From Phenylobacterium hankyongense (GTDB lineage: Bacteria; Pseudomonadota; Alphaproteobacteria; Caulobacterales; Caulobacteraceae), in contig NZ_QFYP01000001.1 in NCBI RefSeq assembly GCF_003254505.1, positions 852,001 through 916,000 on the forward strand: a DNA stretch of 64,000 bases. Reading direction: 5' to 3'. This document shows positions 55,677-64,000 of this stretch, one piece after another. Position numbers and translations under genes: made by a program. Below the pieces are notes generated by a model that saw only the letters and a program-made list of their open reading frames with translations, was not told the origin of the DNA and did not search any database. The first letter of the stretch is position 1, and each line of letters begins with the position of its first letter.

Positions 55677-55711
55677 TCCCATCCGACGTGCGAAGCCGGT
55701 GAAGGTTCCGC

Positions 55712-56521
55712 CTAGCCGCACAGTCCGTCGGGCAAGGCGGCGGGGCCGCGGCGGGGGACCAGCTTGATCTCGTAGAGCTTCGGCCACAGCTTGCCGGTGA
55801 CGAACAGCCGGTCGTGGGCCGCGTCATAGGCGATGCCGTTGAGCACGGCGTCGGGGTCGGCGGGCGCCGCGGCGACCAGGGCCGAGAGGTCGATCCAGCC
55901 GGTCACCCGGCCGCTGGCGGGATCGATGCGGGCGATCAGGCTGGTCTGCCAGATGTTGGCGTAGAGTTCGCCGCGCACCCACTCCAGTTCGTTGAGGTTG
56001 GCCACCGGCCGGCCCTGGCAGGTGACGCGGATGCGCCCGGTCTCGGCATAGGTCTGCGGATCGAGGAAGCGGATGTCGGGGGTGCCGTCGCTCATGATCA
56101 GCCGGCGGCTGTCGCGGGTCAGGGCCCAGCCCTCGCCGGGGTAGCGGAAGCTCGCCCGCGGCGCGAAGCCGGCGAGGTCGTAGACGAAGCCCACCTGCGA
56201 GCGCCAGGTCAGCTCCACCAGCCGGTCGTTCCAGGCGACGATCCCCTCGCCGAAGTACTGGGACGGAATGGCGCGCTGCCGCACCACCTGGCCGGTCTTC
56301 AGCTCGACCTTGCGGATCGAGGACTGCCCCTCCAGGCCGGTGCTCTCGTAGAGGAAGCCGCCCAGGTAGAAGAGGCCTTCGGTGAACGCCTGCGGATCGT
56401 GCGGATAGGCGTGGACCACGCGCGCGCCGTAGACGGGAATCGCCGCCTGGGCCTGGGCGCACAGCGCCGCCGCGGCCAGCGCCAGGCCCAGAACCGCCGC
56501 CCTGATCGACCGAAAAGCCAT
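55712..56521 (-). CDS. Glutaminyl-peptide cyclotransferase (plant-type beta-propeller)
   Basis: A 269-residue exported enzyme forming N-terminal pyroglutamate on peptides. Signal peptide to about residue 27 (AALCAQAQA). The plant/Xanthomonas-type five-blade propeller marks are YPHDPQAFTEGLFYLGGFLYESTGLEGQSSIRKVEL, GEGIVAWNDRLVELTWRSQVGFVYD, NLNELEWVRGELYANIWQTSLIARIDPASG and NGIAYDAAHDRLFVTGKLWPKLYEI. Catalytic Glu residues lie in TEGL and NELEW. The physiological substrates are unknown. Confidence 0.93.
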   Translation of the reverse strand: MAFRSIRAAVLGLALAAAALCAQAQAAIPVYGARVVHAYPHDPQAFTEGLFYLGGFLYESTGLEGQSSIRKVELKTGQVVRQRAIPSQYFGEGIVAWNDRLVELTWRSQVGFVYDLAGFAPRASFRYPGEGWALTRDSRRLIMSDGTPDIRFLDPQTYAETGRIRVTCQGRPVANLNELEWVRGELYANIWQTSLIARIDPASGRVTGWIDLSALVAAAPADPDAVLNGIAYDAAHDRLFVTGKLWPKLYEIKLVPRRGPAALPDGLCG

Positions 56522-56579
56522 GATCCGCCCTGCACGCGCCCCCGCGTTCCGGCTTGGTAGCGGCTGGCGCGCGGTCAGG

Positions 56580-58490
56580 CTAGCGCACGCTGCTCCACGG
56601 CTTCGACAGCAGGGTGGCGCAGTTGATCAGGCCGACCAGGGAATAGGTCTGCGGATAGTTGCCCCACAGCTCGTCGCCGGTGAAGGAGATGTCCTCCGAC
56701 AGCAGGCCGGCGGCGGTCCGGCGGGCCAGCATCTCCTCGAACAGCTGGCGCGCCTCCTCGGAGCGGCCGGAGAGGTGCAGGGCCTCGATCAGCCAGAAGG
56801 TGCAGAAGTTGAACGCCGTCTTCGGCTCCCCGAAGTCGTCGGGAATGGCGTAGCGCAACATGAAGCGGCCGCGCCGCAGGCCCTTCTCCACCGCCTCCAT
56901 GGTGGCCCGCATCCGCGGATCGTCCGGCGAGGCGAACCGCACGTCGACCAGCTGCAGCAACGAAGCGTCGAGCTCGTCGCCCCCGAAGGTGGCGGCGTAG
57001 CGGCCGAGCTCCGGGTTCCAGGCGCGCTCTTCGATGGTGGCGCGGATCTGCGCGGCCTTGTCGTTCCAGTAGCGAGCGCGCTCGGCCAGGCCCAGGCGGT
57101 CGGCGGCGTTGCCCAGCCGGTCGCAGGCCGCCCAGCACATCACCGAGGAATAGGTGTGCACCGCCTCGCGGCCGCGGAACTCCCACAGACTGGCGTCGGG
57201 CTTGTCGTGCAGCTCGAAGGCCCGCTCGCCGACCGGCTCGAGCGCCTGGAAGTCCGCGGCGTTCGCCGGCCTGAACAGCCGCTCGTCGAAGAAGGCCTGC
57301 ACGGTGGACAGCACGATCTGGCCGTAGACGTCGTGCTGCAGGTGCTCGTGCGCCTGGTTGCCGACCCGCACCGGACCCATGCCGCGATAGCCCGGCAGGT
57401 GCGGCGCGATCCACTCGGTCAGCACCGGCTCCAGGCCGACGCCGTAGACCGGCTGCACGTGGCCGGCCTTGCTGCGGTCGACCACCACCGTCGGCGCCAG
57501 GCCGCGCGGCCCCGGCAGGCTGGGCGTCAGGCCTTGGGTGACCGTGGCCTGGATCGGCTGCCGCTCGCCGTAGGCCGCCTGGTCCACCAGGTTGCGCAGG
57601 TAGCGCAGGTAGTTCTCCAGCATGTCGGCCGCGCCCAGGCGGTTGAGGGCCTGGACCACGTAGTAGGCGTCCCGCAGCCAGCAATACCGGTAGTCCCAGT
57701 TGCGCGCCGTGCCAGTGGCGTCCGAATGCTCGGGGATCGAGGTGGTCAGCGCCGCGACGATGGCGCCGGTCTCCTCGTAGGCGCACAGCTTGAGGGTGAT
57801 GGCCGCGCGGATCACCGCCGCCTGCCACTCGAGCGGCACCGACAGCGTCCGCACCCAGCCGCGCCAGTAGTCGGTGGTCTCGCGCAGCATCCGAGCGGTG
57901 GTGGTGGCGACGTCGGAATCGAACCCCTCGTCAGGGCCGAGGAACATGGCGATCGGCTCTTCCAGTCGGAAGGTGCGCTCGGCCTGGATATGGCTGACCG
58001 GGGCGTCGGTGGTGAGCCGCAGCGTCGCTTCGCCGCCCACGTAGCGGATGTGGTTGGAGCCGACCGTCTGCACCGTCGGCCGCGCGCCATAGTCGTCGGT
58101 GGGGCGCAGGCGGATGGTGATCCTGGGCGTGTCGCGCAGCGGCCGGACCAGCCGGATGAAGGCCAGCGGCCGGTAGACCCGGCCGAGCTGGCGGTAGCGC
58201 GGGCAGAAATCGATGATCTCCACCGCCGCGCCCGAGGCCGCGGTGACCACGGTGCGCAGGATCGGGGTGTTGCGCAGGTATTCCTGGGTGGTCTCGACCG
58301 CGCCCTCGACCTGGATGTCCCACAGGCCCTGCGCGGCGTCGGCCGCCGGATCGATCCCGCCGAGCAGGGCGGAGAAGAACGGATCGCCGTCCACCCGCGG
58401 CACGCAGGCCCAGACGAAGCGCCCATCGCGGTCGATGAGGGCGCTGGCGGTGCAGTTGCCGATCGGGAACAGGTCGAGCGTCTGGGTCAA
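56580..58490 (-). CDS. Glycoside hydrolase family 15 protein (glucoamylase/trehalase-like)
   Basis: A 636-residue GH15 enzyme. An N-terminal trehalase-like domain (LFPIGNCTASALIDRDGRFVWACVPRVDGDPFFSALLGG) precedes the (alpha/alpha)6 catalytic barrel with RNWDYRYCWLRDAYYVVQALNRLG and GNQAHEHLQHDVYGQIV, IEERAWNPELGRYAATFGGDELDASLL. The catalytic acid and base probably lie in the Glu-containing motifs. Proximity to otsA/otsB suggests trehalose hydrolysis, though maltosyl substrates are possible. No signal peptide, so cytosolic. A candidate stress promoter lies upstream. Confidence 0.92.
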   Translation of the reverse strand: MTQTLDLFPIGNCTASALIDRDGRFVWACVPRVDGDPFFSALLGGIDPAADAAQGLWDIQVEGAVETTQEYLRNTPILRTVVTAASGAAVEIIDFCPRYRQLGRVYRPLAFIRLVRPLRDTPRITIRLRPTDDYGARPTVQTVGSNHIRYVGGEATLRLTTDAPVSHIQAERTFRLEEPIAMFLGPDEGFDSDVATTTARMLRETTDYWRGWVRTLSVPLEWQAAVIRAAITLKLCAYEETGAIVAALTTSIPEHSDATGTARNWDYRYCWLRDAYYVVQALNRLGAADMLENYLRYLRNLVDQAAYGERQPIQATVTQGLTPSLPGPRGLAPTVVVDRSKAGHVQPVYGVGLEPVLTEWIAPHLPGYRGMGPVRVGNQAHEHLQHDVYGQIVLSTVQAFFDERLFRPANAADFQALEPVGERAFELHDKPDASLWEFRGREAVHTYSSVMCWAACDRLGNAADRLGLAERARYWNDKAAQIRATIEERAWNPELGRYAATFGGDELDASLLQLVDVRFASPDDPRMRATMEAVEKGLRRGRFMLRYAIPDDFGEPKTAFNFCTFWLIEALHLSGRSEEARQLFEEMLARRTAAGLLSEDISFTGDELWGNYPQTYSLVGLINCATLLSKPWSSVR

Positions 58491-58557
58491 TGCGGATCAT
58501 CCGGCCGTGGCGAGGGATCATTTCGAGGGCGCCCCGTTTCCCCCTCGACGCGGCATA

Positions 58558-58582
58558 AACGTCTCTTGATAAGCTTGGCTCC
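58558..58582 (-). promoter_or_regulatory. Weak candidate EcfG/sigma-T promoter of the GH15 gene
   Basis: Minus strand GGAGC (58578-58582), 16-base spacer, CGTT (58558-58561), about 60 bases before the GH15 start. One mismatch in the -35 relative to GGAAC. Confidence 0.3.
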
Positions 58583-58647
58583 AGAAGCTGTGCGAGTCGC
58601 TTCTGCGTTGTGCCTGCGTCCCCGACCCGACAGATGGAAGAAACCGG

Positions 58648-60066
58648 ATGATCCGAGCCCGCCGCGCCCGCATCGTCGCGACCCTGGGCCCCGCCAGCCG
58701 CGAGCCTGCGAAGATCCGCGAACTCGCCCAGGCGGGCGCGGACGTCTTCCGGGTGAACTTCAGCCACGGCGCCCACGCCGACCACGCGCGCACCATCCAG
58801 TCGGTGCGCAAGGCCGAGCAGGCGATCGGCCGGCCGCTGGCGGTGTTGGCCGACCTGCAGGGCCCGAAGCTGCGGCTGGGGGAGTTCGCCGACGGCATGG
58901 TGCGCCTGAAGTCCGGCCAGAGCTTCCGCATCGACCTGAAGGCGGCCCCCGGCGACGCCGCGCGCATCGGCGTGCCGCATCCCGAGGTGTTCGCCGCGGT
59001 CCGCGCCGGTTCCCAGATCCTGCTGGACGACGGCAAGGTGCGGCTGCGGGTGACCGCGCACGGCGCGGACTTCGCCGACACGGTTGTCGAGGCCGGCGAG
59101 CAGCTGTCCGACCACAAGGGCCTGAACCTGCCCGGCAACGCCATCCCGATCCCGGCGCTGACCGACAAGGACCGCCTGGACCTGGCCTTCGCCCTCAAGC
59201 AGGGCGTCGACTGGGTGGCGCTGTCCTTCGTGCAGCGCGCCTCCGACATGGCCGAACTTCGTCGCCTGGTCGAAGGCCGCGCCGCGGTGCTGGCCAAGAT
59301 CGAGAAGCCGGCCGCCCTGGACGTGCTGGATGAGATCCTCGACCTCTGCGACGGCATCATGGTGGCCCGCGGCGACCTCGGCGTGGAGCTGGCGCCCGAG
59401 GAGGTGCCGGTGGTCCAGAAGCAGCTGGTCCGCGCGGCCCGCCTGCGCGGCCTGCCGGTGATCGTCGCCACCCAGATGCTGGAATCCATGACCCACTCGC
59501 CGACCCCCACCCGCGCCGAGACCTCCGACGTGGCCGGCGCGGTCTACGAGGGCGCCGATGCGGTGATGCTGTCGGCCGAGAGCGCGGTCGGCGACTATCC
59601 GGTGGAAGCCGTGGCGATGATGGACCGCATCATCACCCGCGTGGAGAACGATCCCCGCTGGCCGGAGCTGATGCGCGCCGAATACCCGGTCGAGGACGCC
59701 GACGCCGACGCCCTGGTGGCCGCCGCCCGGCGCGCCGCCGAGGCCGCCTCCACCGCCTGCCTCGCCACCTTCACCACCACCGGCCAGACGGCGCTGCGCC
59801 TCGCCCGCGAGCGGCCCCTGCAGCCCACCCTGGCGCTGACCCCGAACCTGTCCACCGCGCGCCGCCTGGCGCTGGCCTGGGGCGTCGAACCGCGGGTGGT
59901 GCCGGAGATCCTCGACCCCGAGGACCTGGCGCGGGTGGCCGTCGAACAGGCCGTCGAGACCGGCCTCGCCGGGCCCGGCCAGCGGGTGCTGATCCTCGCC
60001 GGCCTGCCGATGGGCTCGCCGGGCGCCGCCAACATCCTGCGGCTGGCGCACGCGCCCCGGCGGTGA
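58648..60066 (+). CDS. pyk: Pyruvate kinase
   Basis: Final glycolytic step, phosphoenolpyruvate plus ADP to pyruvate plus ATP; 472 residues. RARRARIVATLGPAS, VNFSHGAHADH, LADLQGPKLR, DKEGLNLPG (as DHKGLNLPG), AKIEKPAALD, GIMVARGDLGVEL and TQMLESM with SAVGDYPVEAVAMM are intact. It lies 71 bases upstream of pgl and is possibly co-transcribed with pgl, edd, glk and eda. Divergent from GH15. Confidence 0.96.
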   Translation: MIRARRARIVATLGPASREPAKIRELAQAGADVFRVNFSHGAHADHARTIQSVRKAEQAIGRPLAVLADLQGPKLRLGEFADGMVRLKSGQSFRIDLKAAPGDAARIGVPHPEVFAAVRAGSQILLDDGKVRLRVTAHGADFADTVVEAGEQLSDHKGLNLPGNAIPIPALTDKDRLDLAFALKQGVDWVALSFVQRASDMAELRRLVEGRAAVLAKIEKPAALDVLDEILDLCDGIMVARGDLGVELAPEEVPVVQKQLVRAARLRGLPVIVATQMLESMTHSPTPTRAETSDVAGAVYEGADAVMLSAESAVGDYPVEAVAMMDRIITRVENDPRWPELMRAEYPVEDADADALVAAARRAAEAASTACLATFTTTGQTALRLARERPLQPTLALTPNLSTARRLALAWGVEPRVVPEILDPEDLARVAVEQAVETGLAGPGQRVLILAGLPMGSPGAANILRLAHAPRR

Positions 60067-60137
60067 GTCGCCCGCCCCGGCGTGGCCGCGCGGAAAAATG
60101 GCAGCGCAAGCCGGGTCGCACGCGTTAAACACCCCGG

Positions 60138-60794
60138 ATGCTGGAGACCTACCCCAAAGTCGCCGCCCTGGCCGAGGCCGCCGCCCACGCGGTGGAGGCC
60201 TGCCTGGCGGACGGCCTGAAGACCCGCGGCCGGGCCAGCCTGGTCGCCACCGGCGGCCGGATGCCGGGCCCGGTCTACGATCGGCTGCGCGAGGCCCGCA
60301 TCGACTGGGCCCGGGTGGTGGTGACGCTGTCCGACGAGCGGTCCGTGGAGCCGGACGCGCCGGAGTCCAACGCCCGCCTGCTGCGCGAGCGGCTGTTCGT
60401 GGGCGAGGCGGCCAAGGCCCACTTCCTGCCGCTGACCGACTATGCGGAGCCGGCGCTGAAGGCGCTGGCGCCGTTCGACGCGGTGCTGCTGGGCATGGGC
60501 GAGGACGGCCACGTGGCCTCGCTGATCCCCGGCAGCCCGGCGCTGGCGCAGGGCATGGATCCGGCCGGCGAGCGGATGCTGCTGGACGTGCCGGCCGGCG
60601 TCGGCTCGCCGCCGCTGGCGCGGACCAGCCTGACCCTGGCGGCGCTGTTGCAGGCCCGGGCCATCTTCCTCTTGATCTCCGGCGCGGCTAAGCGGGAGGT
60701 GCTGGCCCGCGCCGAAGCCGGGGCGGAGCTTCCGGTGCGCGCCCTCCTCGCCCAGGCGCGCGTTCCCGTCAGAGTCCTCTGGGCGCCGCAGTAG
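60138..60794 (+). CDS. pgl: 6-phosphogluconolactonase
   Basis: Hydrolyses 6-phosphogluconolactone from Zwf to 6-phosphogluconate; 218 residues of the DevB/NagB-like fold. [62 protein letters not shown] and RTSLTLAAL are typical. It is followed after 10 bases by edd. Confidence 0.95.
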   Translation: MLETYPKVAALAEAAAHAVEACLADGLKTRGRASLVATGGRMPGPVYDRLREARIDWARVVVTLSDERSVEPDAPESNARLLRERLFVGEAAKAHFLPLTDYAEPALKALAPFDAVLLGMGEDGHVASLIPGSPALAQGMDPAGERMLLDVPAGVGSPPLARTSLTLAALLQARAIFLLISGAAKREVLARAEAGAELPVRALLAQARVPVRVLWAPQ

Positions 60795-60804
60795 GATAGG
60801 TCCC

Positions 60805-62616
60805 ATGCATCCGGTCACGGCCGAAGTCACCGAGCGGATCGTCGAGCGCAGCCGCGACAGCCGCGCCGATTACCTGGAGCGGATGGAGGCCGCGCGCCAC
60901 GCCGGCCCCGGCCGCGCCAAGCTGTCCTGCGCCAACTGGGCCCACGCCTTCGCCGCCGAGTCCGACGGCGACAAGCAGCGGATGCGAGACCCCACCGCGC
61001 CGAACGTGGCCATCGTCTCGGCCTACAACGACATGCTCTCGGCCCACCAGCCGCTTGAGCGCTTCCCGGCGATCATCAAGCGCGCCGCCCACGAGGTCGG
61101 GGCCACCGCCCAGTACGCCGGCGGCGTGCCCGCCATGTGCGACGGCGTCACCCAGGGCCGGCCGGGCATGGAGCTGTCGCTGTTCTCCCGCGACGTGATC
61201 GCCATGGCGACCGCGGTGGCGCTGACCCACGACGCCTTCGACGCGGCCCTGATGCTGGGCGTCTGCGACAAGATCGTGCCGGGCCTGACCATGGGCGCCC
61301 TGGCGTTCGGCCACCTGCCGGTGATCTTCGTGCCCGGCGGGCCGATGACCTCGGGCATCTCCAACGCCGAGAAGGCCCGGGTGCGCGCCCTCTACGCCGA
61401 GGGCAAGGCGACGCGCGAGGAACTGCTCGACAGCGAGATGAAGTCCTACCACGGGCCCGGCACCTGCACCTTCTACGGCACCGCCAACTCCAACCAGATG
61501 ATGATGGAGATGACCGGCCTGCACCTGCCGGGCGCGGCCTTCGTGACCCCGAACACGCCGCTCCGCGACGCCCTGACCGCCGCCGCCCCGAAGCGGGCGG
61601 TGGAGATCCGCGACGGCGGCAACGACTACACGCCGATGAGCGCGGTGGTGGACGAGAAGTCGATCGTCAACGCCCTGGCCGGCCTGCTGGCCACCGGCGG
61701 CTCGACCAACCACACCCTGCACCTGGTGGCGATGGCGCGGGCCGCGGGCGTGCGGATCACGTGGGAGGACTTCGACGACCTCTCGCGGATCACCCCGCTG
61801 ATCGCCCGGGTCTATCCGAACGGCTCGGAGGACGTGAACGCCTTCCACGCGGCCGGCGGCATGGCCTTCGTGATCCGCCAGCTGCTGGACGCCGGCCTCG
61901 TCCACGAGGACGTGGCGACCGTCGCCGGGCCGGGGCTGCGCCGCTATCAGCAGGAGCCCTTCCTGGACGGCGGCAAGCTGGTCTGGCGCGAGGGCACGCC
62001 GGTCTCGCTCGACCGCGACATCCTGCGGCCGGTGGACGACCCCTTCCAGCCGGAAGGCGGCCTGCGCCTGCTCACCGGCGGCCTCGGGCGGGCGGTGATC
62101 AAGACCTCGGCGGTCAAGCCGGCGCATCTGGTGGTCGAGGCCCCGGCCTTGGTGTTCGACGACCAGGACGACCTGCTGGCCGCCCACAAGCGCGGCGAGC
62201 TGAACCGCGACTTCGTGGCCGTGGTCCGCTTCCAAGGCCCGAAGGCCAACGGCATGCCGGAGCTGCACTCCCTGACCCCGGCGCTCGGCGTCCTGCTCGA
62301 CAAGGGGTTCAAGGTGGCGCTGGTCACCGACGGGCGGATGTCGGGCGCCAGCGGCAAGGTCCCGGCCGCCATCCACGTCACCCCGGAAGCGGTCGACGGC
62401 GGGCCGCTGGCCCGGGTGCGCGATGGCGACATGATCCGGCTGGACGCCGAGAACGGCCTGCTGGAGATCCGGGTTTCGCAGGAAGAATTGATGAGTCGTG
62501 CGCCGGCCGTGGCGCGGGCCTCGGGCTTCGGCTATGGGCGTGAGCTGTTCGGCTGGATGCGCCGCGCCGCCGGGCCCGCCGACGCGGGCGCCTGCAGTCT
62601 GTTCGAGGCGGCTTAA
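60805..62616 (+). CDS. edd: Phosphogluconate dehydratase
   Basis: Iron-sulfur enzyme converting 6-phosphogluconate to 2-keto-3-deoxy-6-phosphogluconate, the key Entner-Doudoroff step; 603 residues. Cys-containing [30 protein letters not shown] and [25 protein letters not shown] bind the [4Fe-4S] cluster, with [15 protein letters not shown] near the C-terminus. GTAGGATAGG-type ribosome site precedes the start. Confidence 0.97.
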   Translation: MHPVTAEVTERIVERSRDSRADYLERMEAARHAGPGRAKLSCANWAHAFAAESDGDKQRMRDPTAPNVAIVSAYNDMLSAHQPLERFPAIIKRAAHEVGATAQYAGGVPAMCDGVTQGRPGMELSLFSRDVIAMATAVALTHDAFDAALMLGVCDKIVPGLTMGALAFGHLPVIFVPGGPMTSGISNAEKARVRALYAEGKATREELLDSEMKSYHGPGTCTFYGTANSNQMMMEMTGLHLPGAAFVTPNTPLRDALTAAAPKRAVEIRDGGNDYTPMSAVVDEKSIVNALAGLLATGGSTNHTLHLVAMARAAGVRITWEDFDDLSRITPLIARVYPNGSEDVNAFHAAGGMAFVIRQLLDAGLVHEDVATVAGPGLRRYQQEPFLDGGKLVWREGTPVSLDRDILRPVDDPFQPEGGLRLLTGGLGRAVIKTSAVKPAHLVVEAPALVFDDQDDLLAAHKRGELNRDFVAVVRFQGPKANGMPELHSLTPALGVLLDKGFKVALVTDGRMSGASGKVPAAIHVTPEAVDGGPLARVRDGDMIRLDAENGLLEIRVSQEELMSRAPAVARASGFGYGRELFGWMRRAAGPADAGACSLFEAA

Positions 62617-63585
62617 GTGAAACCACAGTACGAAGGTCTGGTCGGCGACGTCGGCGGCACCAACGCCCGCTTCGCCCTGGTGGACGCCCAGGGCCACGTC
62701 CGCCACCCCCGCAGCTTCCCGGCGCGCGACTACGCCAGCCTCGCCGACGTGATCGGCGAATACCTGGAGACCACCGCCGGCCGCAAACGCCCGCCGCGGG
62801 CGGTGATCGCGGTCGCCGGGCCGGTGCTCGACGGCGAGATCGAGTTCACCAACCTCGACTGGCAGATCTCCGAGGGCGACCTCCTGGCACACTTCGAGTT
62901 CGAGGCGGTGAAGCTGCTCAACGACTTCGCGGCCCAGGCGCTGGCCTGTCCGCTGCTGGAGCCGGACGCCCTGCGCCCGATCGGGCCGGTGATGCGGCCG
63001 GGCAGCGACTGCCCGCTGGTGGTGCTGGGCGCGGGCACAGGCTTCGGAGTGGCGGGCCTGGCGCGCGGCGACCGCGGCGACCTGGCCGTGGCCACGGAGG
63101 GCGGTCACGCCGCCTTCGCCCCCACCGACGAGGTGGAGGTCGAGGTCTGGCGCAGGCTGACCGCCCGGTATGGCCGGGCCTCCATCGAGCGGCTGCTGTC
63201 CGGGCCGGGACTCTTCGACCTCTACCAGGCGCTGGCGGACATGGAGCGGGTCAACGCCCCGCTGGCCGATGAGAAGGCGGTGATCGACGCGGCCGCCGCC
63301 GGCGACACCCTGGCCAACGCCACCCTCGACCGGTTCTGCGGCATCCTCGGCTCGGTGGCCGGCGACCTGGCGCTGAGCTTCGGCGCCCGCGGCGGCGTCT
63401 TCGTCTCCGGCGGCATCGCGCCCCGCATGGCCGACCGTCTGGCCTCGGGCGGCTTCCGCGCCCGCTTCGAGGACAAGGGGCGGCTGACCCCCTACGTGCA
63501 GCAGATTCCGACGTCGCTGGTGCTGCATCCCTATCCGGCGATCGTCGGCGCCGCGCGTGAACTCGGGCAGATGGAGCGCCTATGA
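62617..63585 (+). CDS. glk: Glucokinase
   Basis: ATP-dependent glucose 6-phosphorylation, feeding Zwf; 322 residues. [19 protein letters not shown] is the ATP-binding phosphate loop; ITITVAGP-like [47 protein letters not shown] and [11 protein letters not shown] follow. It begins GTG at 62617 directly after the edd stop, with its ribosome site inside edd, and overlaps eda by 4 bases, so it is coupled in the operon. Confidence 0.95.
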   Translation: MKPQYEGLVGDVGGTNARFALVDAQGHVRHPRSFPARDYASLADVIGEYLETTAGRKRPPRAVIAVAGPVLDGEIEFTNLDWQISEGDLLAHFEFEAVKLLNDFAAQALACPLLEPDALRPIGPVMRPGSDCPLVVLGAGTGFGVAGLARGDRGDLAVATEGGHAAFAPTDEVEVEVWRRLTARYGRASIERLLSGPGLFDLYQALADMERVNAPLADEKAVIDAAAAGDTLANATLDRFCGILGSVAGDLALSFGARGGVFVSGGIAPRMADRLASGGFRARFEDKGRLTPYVQQIPTSLVLHPYPAIVGAARELGQMERL

Positions 63586-64000
63586 CCCTCGACGAAATCC
63601 TGATGCAGGCGCCGGTCATCCCGGTGCTGATCATCGACGACGTGGCCCACGCCGTGCCGCTCGGCCGCGCCCTGGTGGCCGGCGGCCTGACGGTGCTGGA
63701 GATCACCATGCGCACGCCGGTGGCCAGCGCCAGCATCGAACGCATGGTCGGCGAGGTCGAGGGCGCGATCGTCGGCGCCGGCACCGTGCTCACCCCGGCC
63801 ATGCGCCAGGCGGTCGCCGACGTCGGCGGCGCCTTCGCGGTCAGCCCGGGGCTGATCGAGGGCGAGCGCGCGGACGGCCCCGTGCCGCTGCTGCCGGGGA
63901 TCGCCACCGCCACCGAACTGATGGCCGGCCTGGCCGCCGGGTTCGAGCGCTTCAAGCTGTTCCCGGCCAACATCGCCGGCGGCGTCGAGGCCCTGAAGGC
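63582..64000 (+). CDS. eda: KDPG aldolase (2-keto-3-deoxy-6-phosphogluconate aldolase), 5' part
   Basis: Starts with ATG overlapping the glk stop (ATGA). The visible product, about 140 residues, reads [29 protein letters not shown] with catalytic Glu, [12 protein letters not shown], and [16 protein letters not shown] with Schiff-base Lys in FKLFPA. It cleaves KDPG to pyruvate and glyceraldehyde-3-phosphate. The gene is cut by the window end; the rest lies downstream. Confidence 0.95.
   Translation, partial: MTLDEILMQAPVIPVLIIDDVAHAVPLGRALVAGGLTVLEITMRTPVASASIERMVGEVEGAIVGAGTVLTPAMRQAVADVGGAFAVSPGLIEGERADGPVPLLPGIATATELMAGLAAGFERFKLFPANIAGGVEALK

Noticed and set aside
60769..63528. 919-codon antisense frame over edd and glk
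   Set aside because: Shadow of the high-GC coding strand; edd and glk are clear on the plus strand.

Overview
The window is a GC-rich (about 70 percent) chromosomal segment from an alphaproteobacterium of the order Caulobacterales, most likely a Phenylobacterium or Caulobacter relative. The call rests on several lineage-typical genes seen here: gapR, a TacA-like NtrC regulator next to it, cpdR beside a tRNA-Val, motA without motB, an aa3 oxidase subunit IV beside pntAA/pntAB/pntB, and an Entner-Doudoroff cluster. Genes are dense on both strands. I see no prophage, insertion sequence, rRNA operon or CRISPR array.

Layout. 0-4.3 kb: the 3' end of a tol-pal YbgF/CpoB gene, tilS, then a minus-strand alpha/beta hydrolase, an aldo/keto reductase and a LytM peptidase. 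4.4-9.3 kb: a surface module of a large autotransporter (minus) facing a small XRE regulator and a protein with RTX repeats (plus), with a repeat-flanked promoter-like site between. 9.3-12.6 kb: transhydrogenase genes and an oxidase subunit IV. 12.6-20.5 kb: housekeeping enzymes (hydrolase, amidohydrolase, RluF-like synthase, YhiN-type flavoprotein, ArsR/SRPBCC pair, M3 oligopeptidase). 20.5-23.1 kb: Lrp regulator divergent from an arginine-to-ornithine catabolic pair. 23.1-26 kb: quinohemoprotein dehydrogenase and GIY-YIG protein. 26-30.2 kb: TacA-like regulator, gapR with a coupled basic protein, folE, HAD phosphatase, rpmJ. 30.3-39.3 kb: lytic transglycosylase, MFS, motA, Ala-rich lipoprotein, mnmC, secreted protein, TonB receptor. 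39.8-46.5 kb: purU, VOC protein, tRNA-Val, cpdR, N-formylglutamate amidohydrolase, a predicted small RNA, typA, GNAT, aminotransferase. 46.7-53.4 kb: SDR, ku, and otsB-otsA-ligD. 53.5-64 kb: zwf, a stretch with DUF5335, GQC and GH15 genes, then pyk, pgl, edd, glk and eda (cut by the window end).

Functional themes. Glucose is oxidised through zwf, pgl, edd and eda with glk and pyk, and NAD(P)H is balanced by the transhydrogenase. Trehalose synthesis (otsB-otsA) appears to share a transcript with ligD, while ku faces ligD convergently, so a two-component NHEJ system sits in a stress-protection neighbourhood. Candidate EcfG/sigma-T type promoters precede otsB, ku and the GH15 gene; these are motif matches by eye.

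The most interesting item that ordinary gene calling misses is a predicted small RNA of about 80 nt at 42654-42735 on the minus strand. It has its own -35/-10 promoter, two small hairpins, an exposed anti-Shine-Dalgarno CCUCCC stretch and a strong terminator with eight U. A 41-residue L36 gene and a possible 40-residue peptide gene are also added. Four inverted-repeat (REPIN-like) elements occupy intergenic gaps.
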